Shown in pieces: positions 22,811 through 35,700 of a DNA stretch of 64,000 nucleotides. This stretch comes from Scedosporium boydii (Eukaryota; Ascomycota; Sordariomycetes; Microascales; Microascaceae): positions 248,001 to 312,000 of the forward strand of contig NJFT01000008.1 in NCBI GenBank assembly GCA_002221725.1, read 5' to 3'. Both the position numbers and the translations under genes were made by a program. The notes beneath the pieces were generated by a model, which worked only from the letters and a program-made list of their open reading frames with translations, did no database searches and had not been told where the DNA came from. Positions within the stretch are counted from its first letter, which is position 1, and each line of letters starts with the position of its first letter.

Positions 22811-25390
22811 TCAAACCTGATCTCGGTTGCCTGCACCAGCGCCCCCTCCAGCCCCAACCTCTGTCTCCATAGGCCTCACCTTGGATATCGTCAAGTGCGA
22901 AGCATGCTCAATAGTCCACTGTTCAGGGCTATCGTCAACCCGAGTTGCTGCCGCTGCTCCTGGTGCAGCCTGAGGCCCCCAAGAGTCATTGGCCCTGACC
23001 CTGCCAACCTTTCTTCGCCCCCGCACGCCCCCGACCTGCGTCACCACGGCGACTTTTTGCCGGTTACGAATTTCGCTCCACCTCGCCATGTTTCCAAGCT
23101 CGAGGATGCTGAGATGCGCCATCTCACGTCCTGGGAGTGTTCCCGGCACAGACGCCCCTCCGACGTTGACCTGTCTGAACGGAACAAGGACCACGAAAAG
23201 AGACATGGTGACTAGGAAAAACACGCCGGCCACGCCACCAACCGTAGCTCGTAGGTCGTATTTCTTGTCAGCAACCACACCTAGGGCAGTTCCCGCTGCC
23301 GCGAATAGAAAGCTAAACCCATGGCAACAGGCAAGTCCTGCCGATACTCGAGGAATCGAAGTATAAGGAGGCGGTGGTTGGTGATTCGTCTGGACACGGG
23401 CGGTTCCGTCAAAATCGAGGTCAGAACAGTCAAATGTCTTCATGATGATCGCATGGCAGTCCGCTATGGCCAGGCATGACAAAAAGCTAATACCGGCTGC
23501 GAGGACGATCGGCCAAGCCAAGGAAACAGGCGGGCCTTTGGATGCGGGCGTGTACCCTATGATGAAGAAGAGCAAGATTGTCATGGAAATGGTTCGCCAC
23601 GTAAACATAAGAACGGCGTCTGGTCTCTGATCCTTCATCATGGTACGGGCGATGGCATGACTCCACCTCGAAACCCAGCTGCCTCTTGAGAGTAACGCTG
23701 CTATCAAGGGACCCGCGGACAGGATTAGGATCATGCATCCGACGTACCTAGGTTCGAATTCGTATAGGCGAGACAGTACGGAAGCAAAGATAATCGTGAC
23801 GAAAATGGCCTGTCCGTAGACCCAACCAGTGTAGATCGCAACAGCGAAAAATCCCGGTTGACGAAGCATCTCGAAGCAGAGGAACATGCCGTGAAGAGTT
23901 TCTTCTCCCCACCACGTCGGACTCTTGTTTACTCGATGAATCATAATTTCCCCAACAGGGGGGAGATCTGAGTCATTCCCTTGACTTCGACGTCTGTAAA
24001 GCGAGCCTCGACAATCCGGACAAAGAACGTTGACCAGCAGTGCGACCGCAACAACCAAGATGGAAATGTATAAACTCCAATCCAATGGTTGGGACCCGAC
24101 AATGACTGTCCCGATGGCAAAACCGAAAATTAGCATGCCGATACAGGATGAAGTCCAAAGTCCCAGCCACACCCCAATGCCACCTCCGCGACTCCTGGGG
24201 TCTTCCGGCCTCCCTAGCAGGGAAGCCCCATACAAATCGGTCAGTGTTGCGAAGGAATTCATCTGAACCAGTCCTAAGGAGACTCCCATGAATGCCCGCG
24301 TGGCGAGGAAGGTATATCTCCAATGGGTATCGTCACTCAAGTATCTGCCCGAACGTATGGCAATCGTCTGAGGGAACAAGAGAAGCAGGGTGAGGATCAG
24401 CCCTCCTGATACATAAGGTTTTCTGCCATGAAGTAGTGGGAGAGGCCAGAGAAATAAAACCGGAATTGCCATCCCAAGGAAACACCACACGTTTGCGAAC
24501 ATCATTGATCCGCTCTTGATAGAGTCACCCTTGTCATCCCCGGGCTCCTCGATCTAAGAGACCATGCCCGAGTATAAACCGATGACTGCGCCGATGACAG
24601 CTACATTGCAACAGGAAATGACAGCGACGAAGGCTTTTCGAAAGGGTGACCAGTCCCGAGGCGTCAAATCTAGATCGGTGAGGTGTAATGGCTTGTAGGC
24701 ACCCCTTTGATTTCTCTTATGCAGGCGTTTTCCAGATGGAGTCTGACTTGGTTGTTCAGCGGGGCCGTCCTGACCTGGAATGGGAGCGAGAAGTGAAGGC
24801 TCCACATCCATGGTGTGTTCGTTGGTTGAGCCCAGAGCTGAGTCTTTCTGAGGATCTTGAAGCGAGTCGGGAAGTGAGAAGGGGTGTGGACGTGCGAGTG
24901 GATAGCCATTGAGCTCACTAGTGCCCGGTTGACTTCCCCGGGCACCACTGAGGGCGGCTGCAATTAAAGTTTCATCCTGGCGTCCGTCTCTCCTGTGGAT
25001 GGGTTCGGGTGTCCTTAATACGGGGTCTGTCTTGTCGGCGGCCACTGCAGCGGATTCGGGGAGAAGATTCCCCACTGCATTTTCTGCCGACTGGCCGGCT
25101 TCAGGGACATGGAGTGCGGACTGATAGGAATCTGGGTGAGAAAATCGTGATGTCGATGTCTGCCTGGAGATCTCTATCCGACTCTCTCTTCGGTCGATAT
25201 TGGGTTCATCATCTCGCCCCCGCAATGGACACATTCGCGGCTGTGCATGTGCCTGTCCATCCGATCCCTTAACATATGGATGCCTGGAGCCTTCCGAAAG
25301 CTGGTCTCGAGACTTGATGCGAATGACTGTCCTGAAGCTGGCCGCAGAAGACGACTTTTGCCTGCGGTGGAGAACCGGATTCGCCGGCAT
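22811..25390 (-). CDS. MFS polyamine-type transporter, interrupted by one in-frame TAG
   Basis: One frame runs from ATG at 25390 to the stop at 22811 (860 codons) with no introns, broken only by TAG at 24554..24556. The first 278 codons give a long hydrophilic N-terminus and the first membrane helix (AFVAVISCCNVAVIGAVIGL). After the TAG the same frame continues with the family-typical WPLPLLHGRKPY, LFPQTIAI, TRAFMGVSLGLVQMNSFATL, GIGVWLGLWTSSCIGMLIFG and about ten further helices. This matches fungal MFS proteins annotated as polyamine transporters. MVS-stop-I occupies the place where relatives have a MVPxIQ-like motif. No good intron removes the stop: the only candidate is a 48-nt GTCTCT...AAG segment with a poor donor. 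The gene is therefore a recent pseudogene, a sequencing error, or a readthrough case. The cytoplasmic C-terminus is Gly/Ala-rich. Confidence 0.75.
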
Positions 25391-25888
25391 TGGTACTAGC
25401 CTTAGTGGGAGGAAATAATTTTCGTACTTTTCATGAAGGATGTCAGTTTCCTCAAACCAATGGTGACTTGATCGCGACCACAGGAGATATTAGTTGTTTG
25501 CGGTACCACTGATAGGGAGGGATAGAGATAGATGGGCTATGGGAGTTGATCAATTTCCCAAACTAACAAAGGAGAGACGAGAAGTTGAAGAAGAATCGTT
25601 CAAAATATGCCTGGCCGTAATCAGATGTTGTCGAGTCGAGGGGAAGGAAGCCTGATCCCGGGCGATATTGACGCAGAAAGTGCGTGTGAGGATGGAAGGG
25701 AGGAGCATCCTCCAACTCCTGCCGTCGATGCCGACAAAACCGCCCGCAAAATCACCGAATCTCAGCTTCACCTTTGCAATAACTTGCCGACCGGCGAGGG
25801 TTTCAAACATATTTATAAATTCATTTCAGAGAGGGAGAAACTGAAAATAAGGGCAACGCTGGTCTGAATACTGGCAAACCCCGCCTTC
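25391..25888. other. Spacer between two minus-strand membrane-protein genes
   Basis: No gene recognised. It holds the downstream region of the DUF92 gene and the upstream region of the MFS gene. One 86-codon open frame on the plus strand lacks any family signal. Confidence 0.5.
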
Positions 25889-27177
25889 CTAAACAATAAC
25901 TGGTGGGACAATAGTGCTCAAGGGGATACCCCAAAAATATCCGGCCACAGCCATTGCACCGAAGCTCATGATCGCTGCCATCAACAAATTGACCTGATTA
26001 TTATCGAGCAAGTCGTGGCCGCTCTCAACAATTCTCGAAGGCCGCTCATCTCCGAAGCTGGCCCTACGATGCCTCTTTTTGGCATCGAACCTGTTCTTGG
26101 GAGAGTCCTTATTAGGTTTATACCCTGCCGTAGCCGTGGCATCCGTATGCTCGACTGCGTATTCGGCCTCTCCAGAGAGCACAGCCGATTCGATCGGGGC
26201 GAACACGGACTGGGTCGACTCGGACAAGATCAGCACTCTCTCTCCTCCTTCTCCTTCGATAACCTTTCCGGTGCGGCGATCTTTGACAGTCCGTTGTAGC
26301 AGCCCACCCAGGATGCTGTCAAGAAGGCTCCCAAGGAATCCCCAGAGAGTGATGGCGGCGGCGAATATTAATCTCCTCTCTAGAGTCCAAACACCATCTA
26401 CGTAGCTCCCCAAAGCATTGGCGTCGGTGCATGCAGGAATGAGAAATGTTGACGAGAGAGCAATAACAGCAGATCCTAGAGCGCCAGCCAATGTTCCAGC
26501 GAGGGAAACGCCGCCATTTGTGCCGGGAGGTACTTGTCGGAACGACAATGACGTGATCAGTCGCGGCGGGCTCTTCGATAGGATTCCGAGCTCGGAACTT
26601 AGGGTATCGGCAGTTACAGCAGCGTAATGGGCGATGATTCCCACGATAAGGAGATCGCCTCCCCAAGGATAACAGAAATCATCGGGTGATGTGGAAAGTC
26701 CGGCGAGGGTCTGCGATCGACGGTGGAGTTGGTATGCGTGGAGGACGGATAGGACAGAGGCAACGACGGAGTTCGAAAGTACTACGTAAAGGAGGATTTA
26801 GCATATGAACTTGGACGCTAGGTCGGAGACGTTGGGCAACTAACCTTGGACGTGGGTCCGCGGTCCTTCGCCGCCAGACGTGCCCTTGGACGGGATCGTC
26901 AACGTCGCCTTGATATCCTTCTTGACCTGATCTCCTGTAAGTTTAACCCAACCAAAATATTCTATGCCGGCGCTTCCGGTGCCCTCCCTACCTTGGTTGC
27001 ACGCGTTCCTACTAGGAAGAAGATTGCTAGGAGCGCAAAGGGAAGACTCCATGGGTGAGACGCATGAGCGACTGCGGTTACTGCTGCCGTGATTATGCCT
27101 CCAAGAGTGAGCGATTTATGCGACCACGCACGGTATATTAAGGCTAGGATAGCCGGGGCGGCAATGTAGGGCTTCAT
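25889..27177 (-). CDS. DUF92/TMEM19-family integral membrane protein
   Basis: Three exons, complement(join(25889..26781, 26845..26926, 26992..27177)), 386 residues; phases close. Exon 1 encodes hydrophobic helices (MKPYIAAPAILALIY, LPFALLAIFFLVGTRATK) and joins to VKKDIKATLTIPS with GGEGPRTHVQ, both typical DUF92 signatures. Later come HYAAVTADTLSSELG, a Gly-rich GTNGGVSLAGTLAGALGSAV and WGFLGSLLDSILGGLLQ, followed by a hydrophilic loop and a last helix. The family includes animal TMEM19 and plant VTE6/PGR-type proteins, where VTE6 is a phytyl-phosphate kinase; the fungal members have no assigned function that I know of. The location is probably an endomembrane. Confidence 0.9.
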
Positions 27178-30100
27178 GACGGTAGCAAGGTCGTCGATCG
27201 AGCGTTGTGGGACGTCGGCGGAGAGGTAAGGAGATGAGGGAATGGTCGGCCAGAAAGTCGTAAATCGCGATCGAGCCGGGTCAAGATGTTCTAGTGGCTA
27301 TACCACCATGCGACCTTTTCTTTACAGCGCGGTGAAAGTTTCGCTAGCACGCGCAGAGATCATGCAGGAGCAAAACCAGAACTGAAGGACGTGAGATTCG
27401 AGTTGATGCAGAGACCATTTCCGGAAGCCTGCGTGTCTGCCCAAAATCGAAATCAAGAATGTGGGACAAAGCTGAGATCACAAGCACAAGCTGTTCTTTT
27501 TGCTGACGTCAGACGCTAATCTGAGCCTGCGCTGGCAGACACTGCCAAGACAAAGAAATGACAGCAGGTTAGGTCAGGCGTCATGCCGCTGTCGGCGCCC
27601 GCTAAATTGGCGTGTCCAGGACGCGTCGGCGCCTTAACCGCCCCTAACATTAACCTCAATGTCGACGTCTGGTGATGTTGACATTTGAACGTTCCTTCAC
27701 CGACATCCTGGATAGGTGCTTCCGTGATATAGTTCAACATAATCCCACCTTCAGAGGAGACTTATAGTTTCTGAAGCGGAAACGCTATTATGAAAGCCTC
27801 GTTTCTCAGGCGCTACACGTTGAGGATTTGATATCTCGTACCAGAGCACAACCTCTATCACCGAGCGGAGCAACGCATTCGGATTTGGCTCGAATCGATT
27901 CCGGGGTCATCAATGGCATGGAAGGCGTCGACTGATCGACTCCTAGCCGCGCTTCATAGTCCATCAACCGCTATGACTCGGAAATAACTCCATGTCAAGG
28001 TCGTGCGCTAGAGTATTGGTGCCATAAGGACTGACGGGACACGTCAGCATGATAACCAAGGGTCGACTGGCCAGGATACAAGGGCGTTCGAGAGTCCGAT
28101 GGACGTTGGCCTCGATGGAGGGGCACTACTCCCGAGAAAGGTATTAGTCCCATGCCGCAGAGTTGGAAGTTTTGGAAGTCGAATGGCAGTTCGCACCCAC
28201 CATTTGCGATGTTGGTCGGGTACCATTGTGAAGCGGCCCAGAGTCTCGACTGTGGAAGACATCTGTGTCCCTTCGTCCTTTCATCGAACTTCCTGAGTAC
28301 CAGACACCACGGACCGGGAACGGAATGTTGGATAGCCGTGCCCTTTCCTAATGAGACTTACACGAAATGAGACTGCAAGCTGTGAAAGGCGGCAAGGACG
28401 GAAGGAGGCTGAACTTTAAATCACCTCTCTGCGCTCCATCTCTAGGACATGTAACGGCAAGTGTGTCTGCTGGACACGGGACTGCCCGGTCTTGCTCCGC
28501 GACAAGGTGAAGATCGATCTACGTTGCCTATAGTGACGAGTCCTCAGTCCATATGACGTACTCCAGGATCTATCTGGTGTCCTATTGCACTACTGGGGTT
28601 ACGATACCATGCTGCTTCAACCAATCTTGTTGGAGAGGACGTCTTACACGTTACGTTTTATCGCGAGCGGCGGTGATGCTCATCGGGGTATTAAGCTTGG
28701 CATAGGATGCTCTACGTCAAGTTGACAAAGACCATGGAAGTCCTATTTAAGATACTGTATTGAGGGCTCCCATCTGAAGAGATCTCCTTTGGCCTTGTGG
28801 ATAGCTATTCACGGTTGATCTTGGGGTATTGTGGTAGGTAGAGGAGATAAAAATGTCTTCTTCCGGAGGGAGCAGCCTGGTCAAGCAGAAGCACAACGAG
28901 ACAGAGATATATTATGTTACGAATGGTAAGATTTAGAGACCTCCTCTGTTATTTTCGCCGGCTAGGTTTTATTACCCACAACTGACGTTCAACATATCGC
29001 CTTTGATACTTTGGATCGGGAATTGCAAATAGCGACGGGCTGGAGTATGTACTGGCTTTTTCATAGAAACACAAGGTAGTTGAGCAATCCGCTATGCTGC
29101 GTCGCCCGATGTCAAACTGTCTCGAGGTCTCGACAGTTGGACGCAATCCCCATTGAAAATATCTCCTGAGCTTTGATGGCTACAAGATTCCGAGCCATAA
29201 GATGATCGTCATTGTTCTTGCACCTTTTCGCGCCTGTGGCCGAACCCGTTGGGCTGGAATGACATCGGGCGGGTGCAACTATGTCCTTGTGTTTTTGGAG
29301 GCGAACAGGAACCCGCCCGTGTGGGCTTGATCGCTGCATCTTCCGAACTCTTGGTTTGTCCTTCGGGAATCGGGACCCTTGACCCCCTCCCGAACTATAT
29401 CTCCCGCAGCTCCAAACCAGCTGTTCCCTTCCTGCCTCGCAGGCTCCACTTTGGCCCATTATCGCATCTGCTGCCGCACGCTTGTTAGCAGTCCAGTTCG
29501 GGACCGAGATACCGAAGTTGGGGATATCCGGCCGTCAGCAATCTCGGTGGGGGTCAGAAAATTCTCGACCCTTTCCAGGCGTTCATAACTCTTTTCTAAA
29601 AGGAAGAGGAAGTGTGGCATCCTCGCGACGATCTACAACGTGGATCATCGCCTACGGCACCTTCGGGTCATCGTGGCATGTCTCCTCTCGGCCTTACGAG
29701 ATCCAAGGTGACATTCCGCGCTTATGGTGTGGTAGCACGAGTATGGCGCCCGATAACACAGTTATCCGTTCCGAAAATAAATGGGCCTCTGCTCCACGAC
29801 ATATGAAATGGATCCATGATGATAGCCAACAGTAATCGATGGCTGCCATTGCAAGGGCTGTGGTCTCGGGGGGATCTGGGCTTACAACCGACTGGAGAGG
29901 GGATATCGACAGAGTGACATCCCTTCGAGTCGCGACACGCATTTTCTAATTTTTGCCCTGTTTTGTGCTCAACAGAGCCACCTGCTCTGGCCACAGTTGT
30001 GACCGTTCCTAAATATTTCACTGGCCAGAACATGGGGACTGTATATTTTGTTTTCTGTCCTGCCCGACGATGATCCAGCAGGCTGGGTCAAATTCATCTC

Positions 30101-32765
30101 TGAGCTGGACCATCATGCAGGCGACTAATTATATCTCTCTCGCAGAACTTCAGCGTTCTCCATCCACTCAGCTCTCATTCCGAGGGTAATTCAGACACAA
30201 AGGCACAGCAGGAAAGGGCAGCTTGATGCTCTCGGAAGCTGAAAACGCCATCCACACCATTACTACCTGTCCGCAGTTGCTCAAACCGAACCCGAAAGCC
30301 TGTGTGCCAACCGAAGGCCTATTGTCCGAGAGGCGTATGGCATGCTGTGCTTGGGTCTACCAAACCTTTTGTACTACGCAATGTCACCGCTCATTCGCGA
30401 AGACTATGGCTTGCCCTTCTCCAACCCTCGCTGCCTCTTTGTTTACTCCGCGCCACACCTCCCATCCCTGATTGGGACTCGGATGCAAAACGCAGACGCT
30501 GCCTTCTTCGTGAGAAAGGAAGGAAAAAACGAAAATACGACTGGTGGCTTACACAAAGGAGACCTCATGTGACTAGCTTTGGGCGGCAGGGCGGAGCCTA
30601 CTAAGACGGTCTGTCATCTGCACTTTGACTTGGCATGGAGGCCTTTCGTCTCTAGGTGGACTGGTGGATGAGGCGGGTCCTTCCCTCCACCAATGCCCGC
30701 CTGCCGTCTATCCTAGCCTTCCTGCCAACATACCGACACCGAACTTCGCGTCATCTCTTGACCCTCTTATCTCAACCTGTACGATTCGTACGCCTGCGCT
30801 CCACTCTGCGTCAAGATGCGGGGGAGGGGGGGGACGGTTGGGAAAGTGGTAGCGGTGAGTGATGAAAGAACTCCAATTATGAGGCTAGCCAGTCATCAAA
30901 AGCCTTCCAGGCATGCAAGTCGAAGTCATGCAAAGCTGCGCTACCTGGGTCCAGTAGTTTCTCGTTTCTCTTGAAAGGGCGGAGAGAAGGCCCTCTTGAA
31001 CATATTCCCTAAGCTGAAAATATGCACATCGAACGAAGGGGGTTGGCTTGGCGTACTGCGAACGCTCATTACAAAAGAACCGTCAAGGTGGACTGTACGT
31101 AGCGCTAGGCAGGCAGTAGGACCCTTGAACATCATCTTCAGAATGACCTGCCAGCTCATCTTTGTTTTTCGTTCCCGGAAAAGACGCTAATACTTGCGTA
31201 TGCACGCCAGACACTCTCCAGCGCACAAAGGGAGTGAGAAGTAGCTTTGGTAGTCGGTCAAGCCTGAAGCCAACGTTTGTGTGTATGTGGCTTCCAGGCA
31301 GGCCAAAACGGGGCGGTGTCTCCTCCTCACTCTGATTGACAGGGCAGCTCAGATTCATCTTTCCGCTCGCCAAGAAGGCGACGTAAGTGGGAGCCCTCTC
31401 GCTAAGCTCATCAAGTCCGGTCCCTGGAGTTTCAACCTGAGCTATCTCCGTCGGTGGGATCATAAACTGATCCTAAGTAGGTCCGTCGTTATCAAGAGAT
31501 CGCTTGTGAAAAGAAGGTATCGTGCTTCCCATGTGAACGATTAAACTTCCGAGCTATCAGGTTGAGCTCTCCTATTGCCGTGGTGATCTGATATTTCCGC
31601 CGGACTTCCAATCGTCCCTGGTCTCAGCTTCATATAAGACATTGTCGAAACTTCCCGAGCCCTCCTCTCACACGCCCCCCTTCCGAGGCGGAAAAGTGAG
31701 GAAAGCAGAATCCTCGGGTGTGTGGAGCTTGTGTTTATAATGTTATTTGCTTTTTCTTCTTCTTCAAATTTCTAGTGATTTTGGGCTAATAATCATGTTG
31801 TTTAGTGGCTCTTACTACAGTGGACGCATGAAGATCCCTGGATGTAGGCCTTGTTAGCCACGGGCAGACAGACATCTCAAACTCTCCAAGTACCTTTCGG
31901 CGCTCTACCGGCAGCACGACGAGTCAACACCAACGTCGTCAAGTTTGGCCGCATTGGAAACTTCATATGCAATAACGTCTGGAGAAGGGTTGTCAATAAA
32001 AGGTCCTCAGCTATTCAAACATTGAAAGTCCAATATAGACATGGCCGTCTCAGCGGCAGAAACGTGGCGTACGTCTCATATTAAGCCTTCAGTTGAGGCT
32101 TGATGTTGCTCAGCGGTTGCCCCAGCACGAGCCCGATATCGAAATTGCGTGCCAGGTTTCAATCTCCTCGACCCTCTTTGATCGGCTAGCCCTCGACTGA
32201 TTTTGCTGTAAAACACACCCTCCTTAGTGGAGAAGAGGAAGTGGATCGCAGGACTGAGACATGTGGATAACATATGGAAGACCCTGCGTATTGGTGTGAC
32301 TTGATGTTTAGGGCAGAGGAGGAGAGTGGTGAGCACAAAATTACATAGAATGTATCAGAGCTCGAAGATGCTCCAGGCTTCGGCTCCTCGGTTAAGATGC
32401 CTGTGTGGGGTGGAGAGCCTCATCATCTCAAGATACGGGGATGAAATCCTCCGAGCAATACGAGTTTTTGTGTCCCGTTACTAGGTGAGATGGGTACATC
32501 CAATGCCGCTCAGTGATTCTCTCTTTGACCTCAAGATTAGAATCGTTGCGGAGCATCAGGCAATAAAGCATGTCACTTTGGAGCATAGCCGTGATTCGTG
32601 TCCAATGTCTAACGACAGATGGTCGATGAGGTACCCAACAGCCAGGGTATGGATGGATTGCAAAGTGCCAAAGCTTGCCTGCAGAAAAGCACACATAGCC
32701 TAAGCCTCTTAAGTTAGCATGACGGCCACGCTGGCCTCAAACAAGAGGCCGACGCATTGGCTATG

Positions 32766-32789
32766 CAGCAGCAGCAGCAGCAGCAGCAG
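32766..32789 (+). repeat. (CAG)8 microsatellite
   Basis: Eight perfect CAG triplets. They fall in a 100-codon open frame that would encode Q8, but that frame has no other protein-like feature. Confidence 0.9.
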
Positions 32790-35700
32790 CATGGGAGCAT
32801 ATTCGCAGCGACCCACTTCGAAGGTTGGTATCGCCTGCTTACTTTTTTCTTTGTAGAGACCAGCCGCTCTTTGTGGTTCATCCTCTCGAAGGCATCCTCT
32901 CGGGCTCGTCCAAAAGCTCATGGGCTTCGTTATCGAGTAGTAGATGTTCAGCTTGGTGGGATCTCTACAAGGAGAGAGTTCGGCGAGCTTATGAAATCTA
33001 GCCGTTTGATAGCTGGATGGGAAAAGGTTGAACAGCCGTCTATCCTGTGTATTTTCTAGAAGACTGCCTATGACTGCCACCTACACCACAAAAGTCTCCC
33101 AGTTGATCACATCTCGTCACATCTCACATTTTCCAGCTTGGTCCTAAGGGTACGAGAGGAGACCTGGTGTACGGCCGGTAAAGCGGCGGGGTTCTAAGAA
33201 AAGACTAGTCGGCTAGATGCATTCTAGTGATGCGTACAAGACTTACTCTTCCACTTCAAGGCGGTAACTTGTTTGCCTGTGTGAAAATTCAGCACCATGA
33301 GACTGGCCCAAACACTAGGATGAGGACGGAATGCTGTTGAGAGGACCTGTTTGGACCGTTATTGGGAGGGCAGGCAGTGACGAAGAAGGAGGCCCCGGTC
33401 TATCTAACGGCTGCCGTTCTCTGCCCCATCTCTGTCTTGCAGCGGCTTAGTCTATCGTTCGTCTTCCAGTCTGGGAATTCTCCTTACCAGAGAAAGCCAC
33501 GCTGCAGGCAAAGGGCATCAAACACAGATGGAGCCGTCAGTGAGTGCGAGAACCCATCGAATAGTGTAAGTGTGTATGGGAGCGTAAAAACAGCGGTATG
33601 CCAGGCAAGCCATTATCGGGACGTCGGGATGATCCCTTCCAATGATCGGCGATTTCGCGTCTACGCCATGCGTCTTGCAGCAGTGGCTTCCCGTATCGCG
33701 TCAAGGTGCTGCTGATGGGGCCCCGCTCCGTCCTTGGTTCGATTGATAATTCTCGTTTCTTCCTGTTGGCTCAAGAGTAGGTGGAGGGTTTTGTCACCAT
33801 GAGCAAACACGAAGCGGGTGCACAGAGGATCACTTCAGCTTGGGAGGGGAGAAGTGGTAGCCTTGAGAATGGAGACATTGCGTGTCCTATTACTATGCTC
33901 CATTCATTGATACCTGCTATGATGCTAGAAGGAAACATGGGACAGGTTAATTTTCACATATTAAGGAATTTGCACATACTGAGAAACCCAAGGTTTGGGG
34001 CTCAGAGCTCTTTCCTATGATCGTAGCCTTTCCATAGCACCTTGCTTTTTTCGGCTGTTCCAGCAACCACTTGAATGAATTGTCCAGTGGACCAAGTTAT
34101 CATCATGTGGCCTATGGTGTGTTGCTTACGTAGCTATCAATTCTCGTGCTCTTACTGCTGGCGCCTGGTCCTTCCGAACTTGCGCTGACGTGTGTTGGGC
34201 GTTCCTGGCCTTGGGAAGAGGTACGTCGAAGTGGATCCACTTCGGTTTCCCTGCCGTGCTGTTATACTTGACAGTGAATATAGTATTGATCCTGTGTTGG
34301 AGCTGCGGCGATACATTTGATTGAGCATCACCGACTCTGGCCCATGGTTTAAAGACAACTCCAGTGTCGCCCAAGAGTCTCGCCGATGTTCAGAATCCTT
34401 CGAATCTACTCGAGAAATGCTGGACCTAGAAGACCTTATCATCACTGGTGCCCACCAGCCAGTCCCCCAGTATCAGAACGGTTAATGCTGTAGAAAAGTG
34501 ATGATTGGGTGGGGCGACATTGTCACAAATGCGCCCTGAGGGTGGCGGGGCGAATCGAGGGTGTCTAAGAGGTCTGCTATCCTCCAATCTCTCATCACAT
34601 CAATGATCTTACCACTACTAAGTCGGAGATGGTGCCTCCTATTTTAGTCCCAAAACTAAATATATCGGCGTCTCTTGTGTACAAGAGAGCTGTTCCATGG
34701 TGTAATATGAATACGAACATTGCTCGGCGGTGTAACTACTTTGGCATCAATGACCATCCCGATTCCACTTTCGTTGGGCAGGCTAATAATTTGTGTTGGA
34801 AATTCTGTCGGTTCGGCGCCGGCGTAATCAGTCGCCCCTGCTCCAATCATTGAACAGGCTCCTTACGGCGCGTTCGGCACGGCAGGCGCCCCACCAGACC
34901 GCGTTGGTGAAGGCCGGGGATCTTTTTCTCCGAGAGCGAAGGATGGGAATTCAGCTCGAAGAAAGGCGGTACAAAAAACAAGGGGGGAAGCTTTTCAACT
35001 TGGACGACATCAATGGGACTTGAAAACCCAGATACCCAATACACCAATGATTGATAGCAAACGCTCGGGGTTGAAGCTCCTAGAAACTGGGTGGACAAGG
35101 TTCAATGTTGTTTTTCCAGCAGGGCAACAGTGTGCTTCACAGTGGAGAAGTGACTCGAGCTGGGTAAACGCAGCCAAGTACGAAGTAATTTGTAAAATAT
35201 TACCTTGTACGATGCTTGTGTCCCAAAAATAGGGACATTATTAGTGGCCGTTGAAGAAAACTGCCCATGGTAGTGGGGCCAAGTTCAGAGCATTGGGCAT
35301 ATTCGCTTCTGTAAGTGTCCTGGACGGCGCTGCAGGGTCCACGCGGATAGCGCCTCGTTGTCCTCAGCGGGATCAGGCGGTGGTGGGTACGGATGGAGGC
35401 ATCCTGCGACCATGTGTCTCTCCTCAACTTGACTGCGGTCCTGGATAGCGTTCCGTCCAACGTTACGCCCGAGTGCGAACCTCTCATCATCCCGGTGTTG
35501 CAGCAACGCTGTGTGACAAAAACATTTGCTTGTTCGAAGGAGGCCCAGTCAGGCCAGAGCTGTCCCTGTGTGGACCTGGCTAGCTCGGTATCAGCCCTTC
35601 GCCTGAACATCACCCTGCACTTGTCCAACTAGTACGACGGGAATTGCACCGGAAAAAAAAGTAACCCAGACTATAAATCTGCTGTAACACCGTAAAAATG

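Noticed and set aside
27290..27345. tRNA-like string with a D-arm-like AGTGGCTATACCAC
   Set aside because: No B box and no closing acceptor stem could be found.
35393..35632. Small cysteine-containing open frame that might be a secreted peptide
   Set aside because: No signal peptide, no clear promoter, and an equally long frame lies on the other strand.
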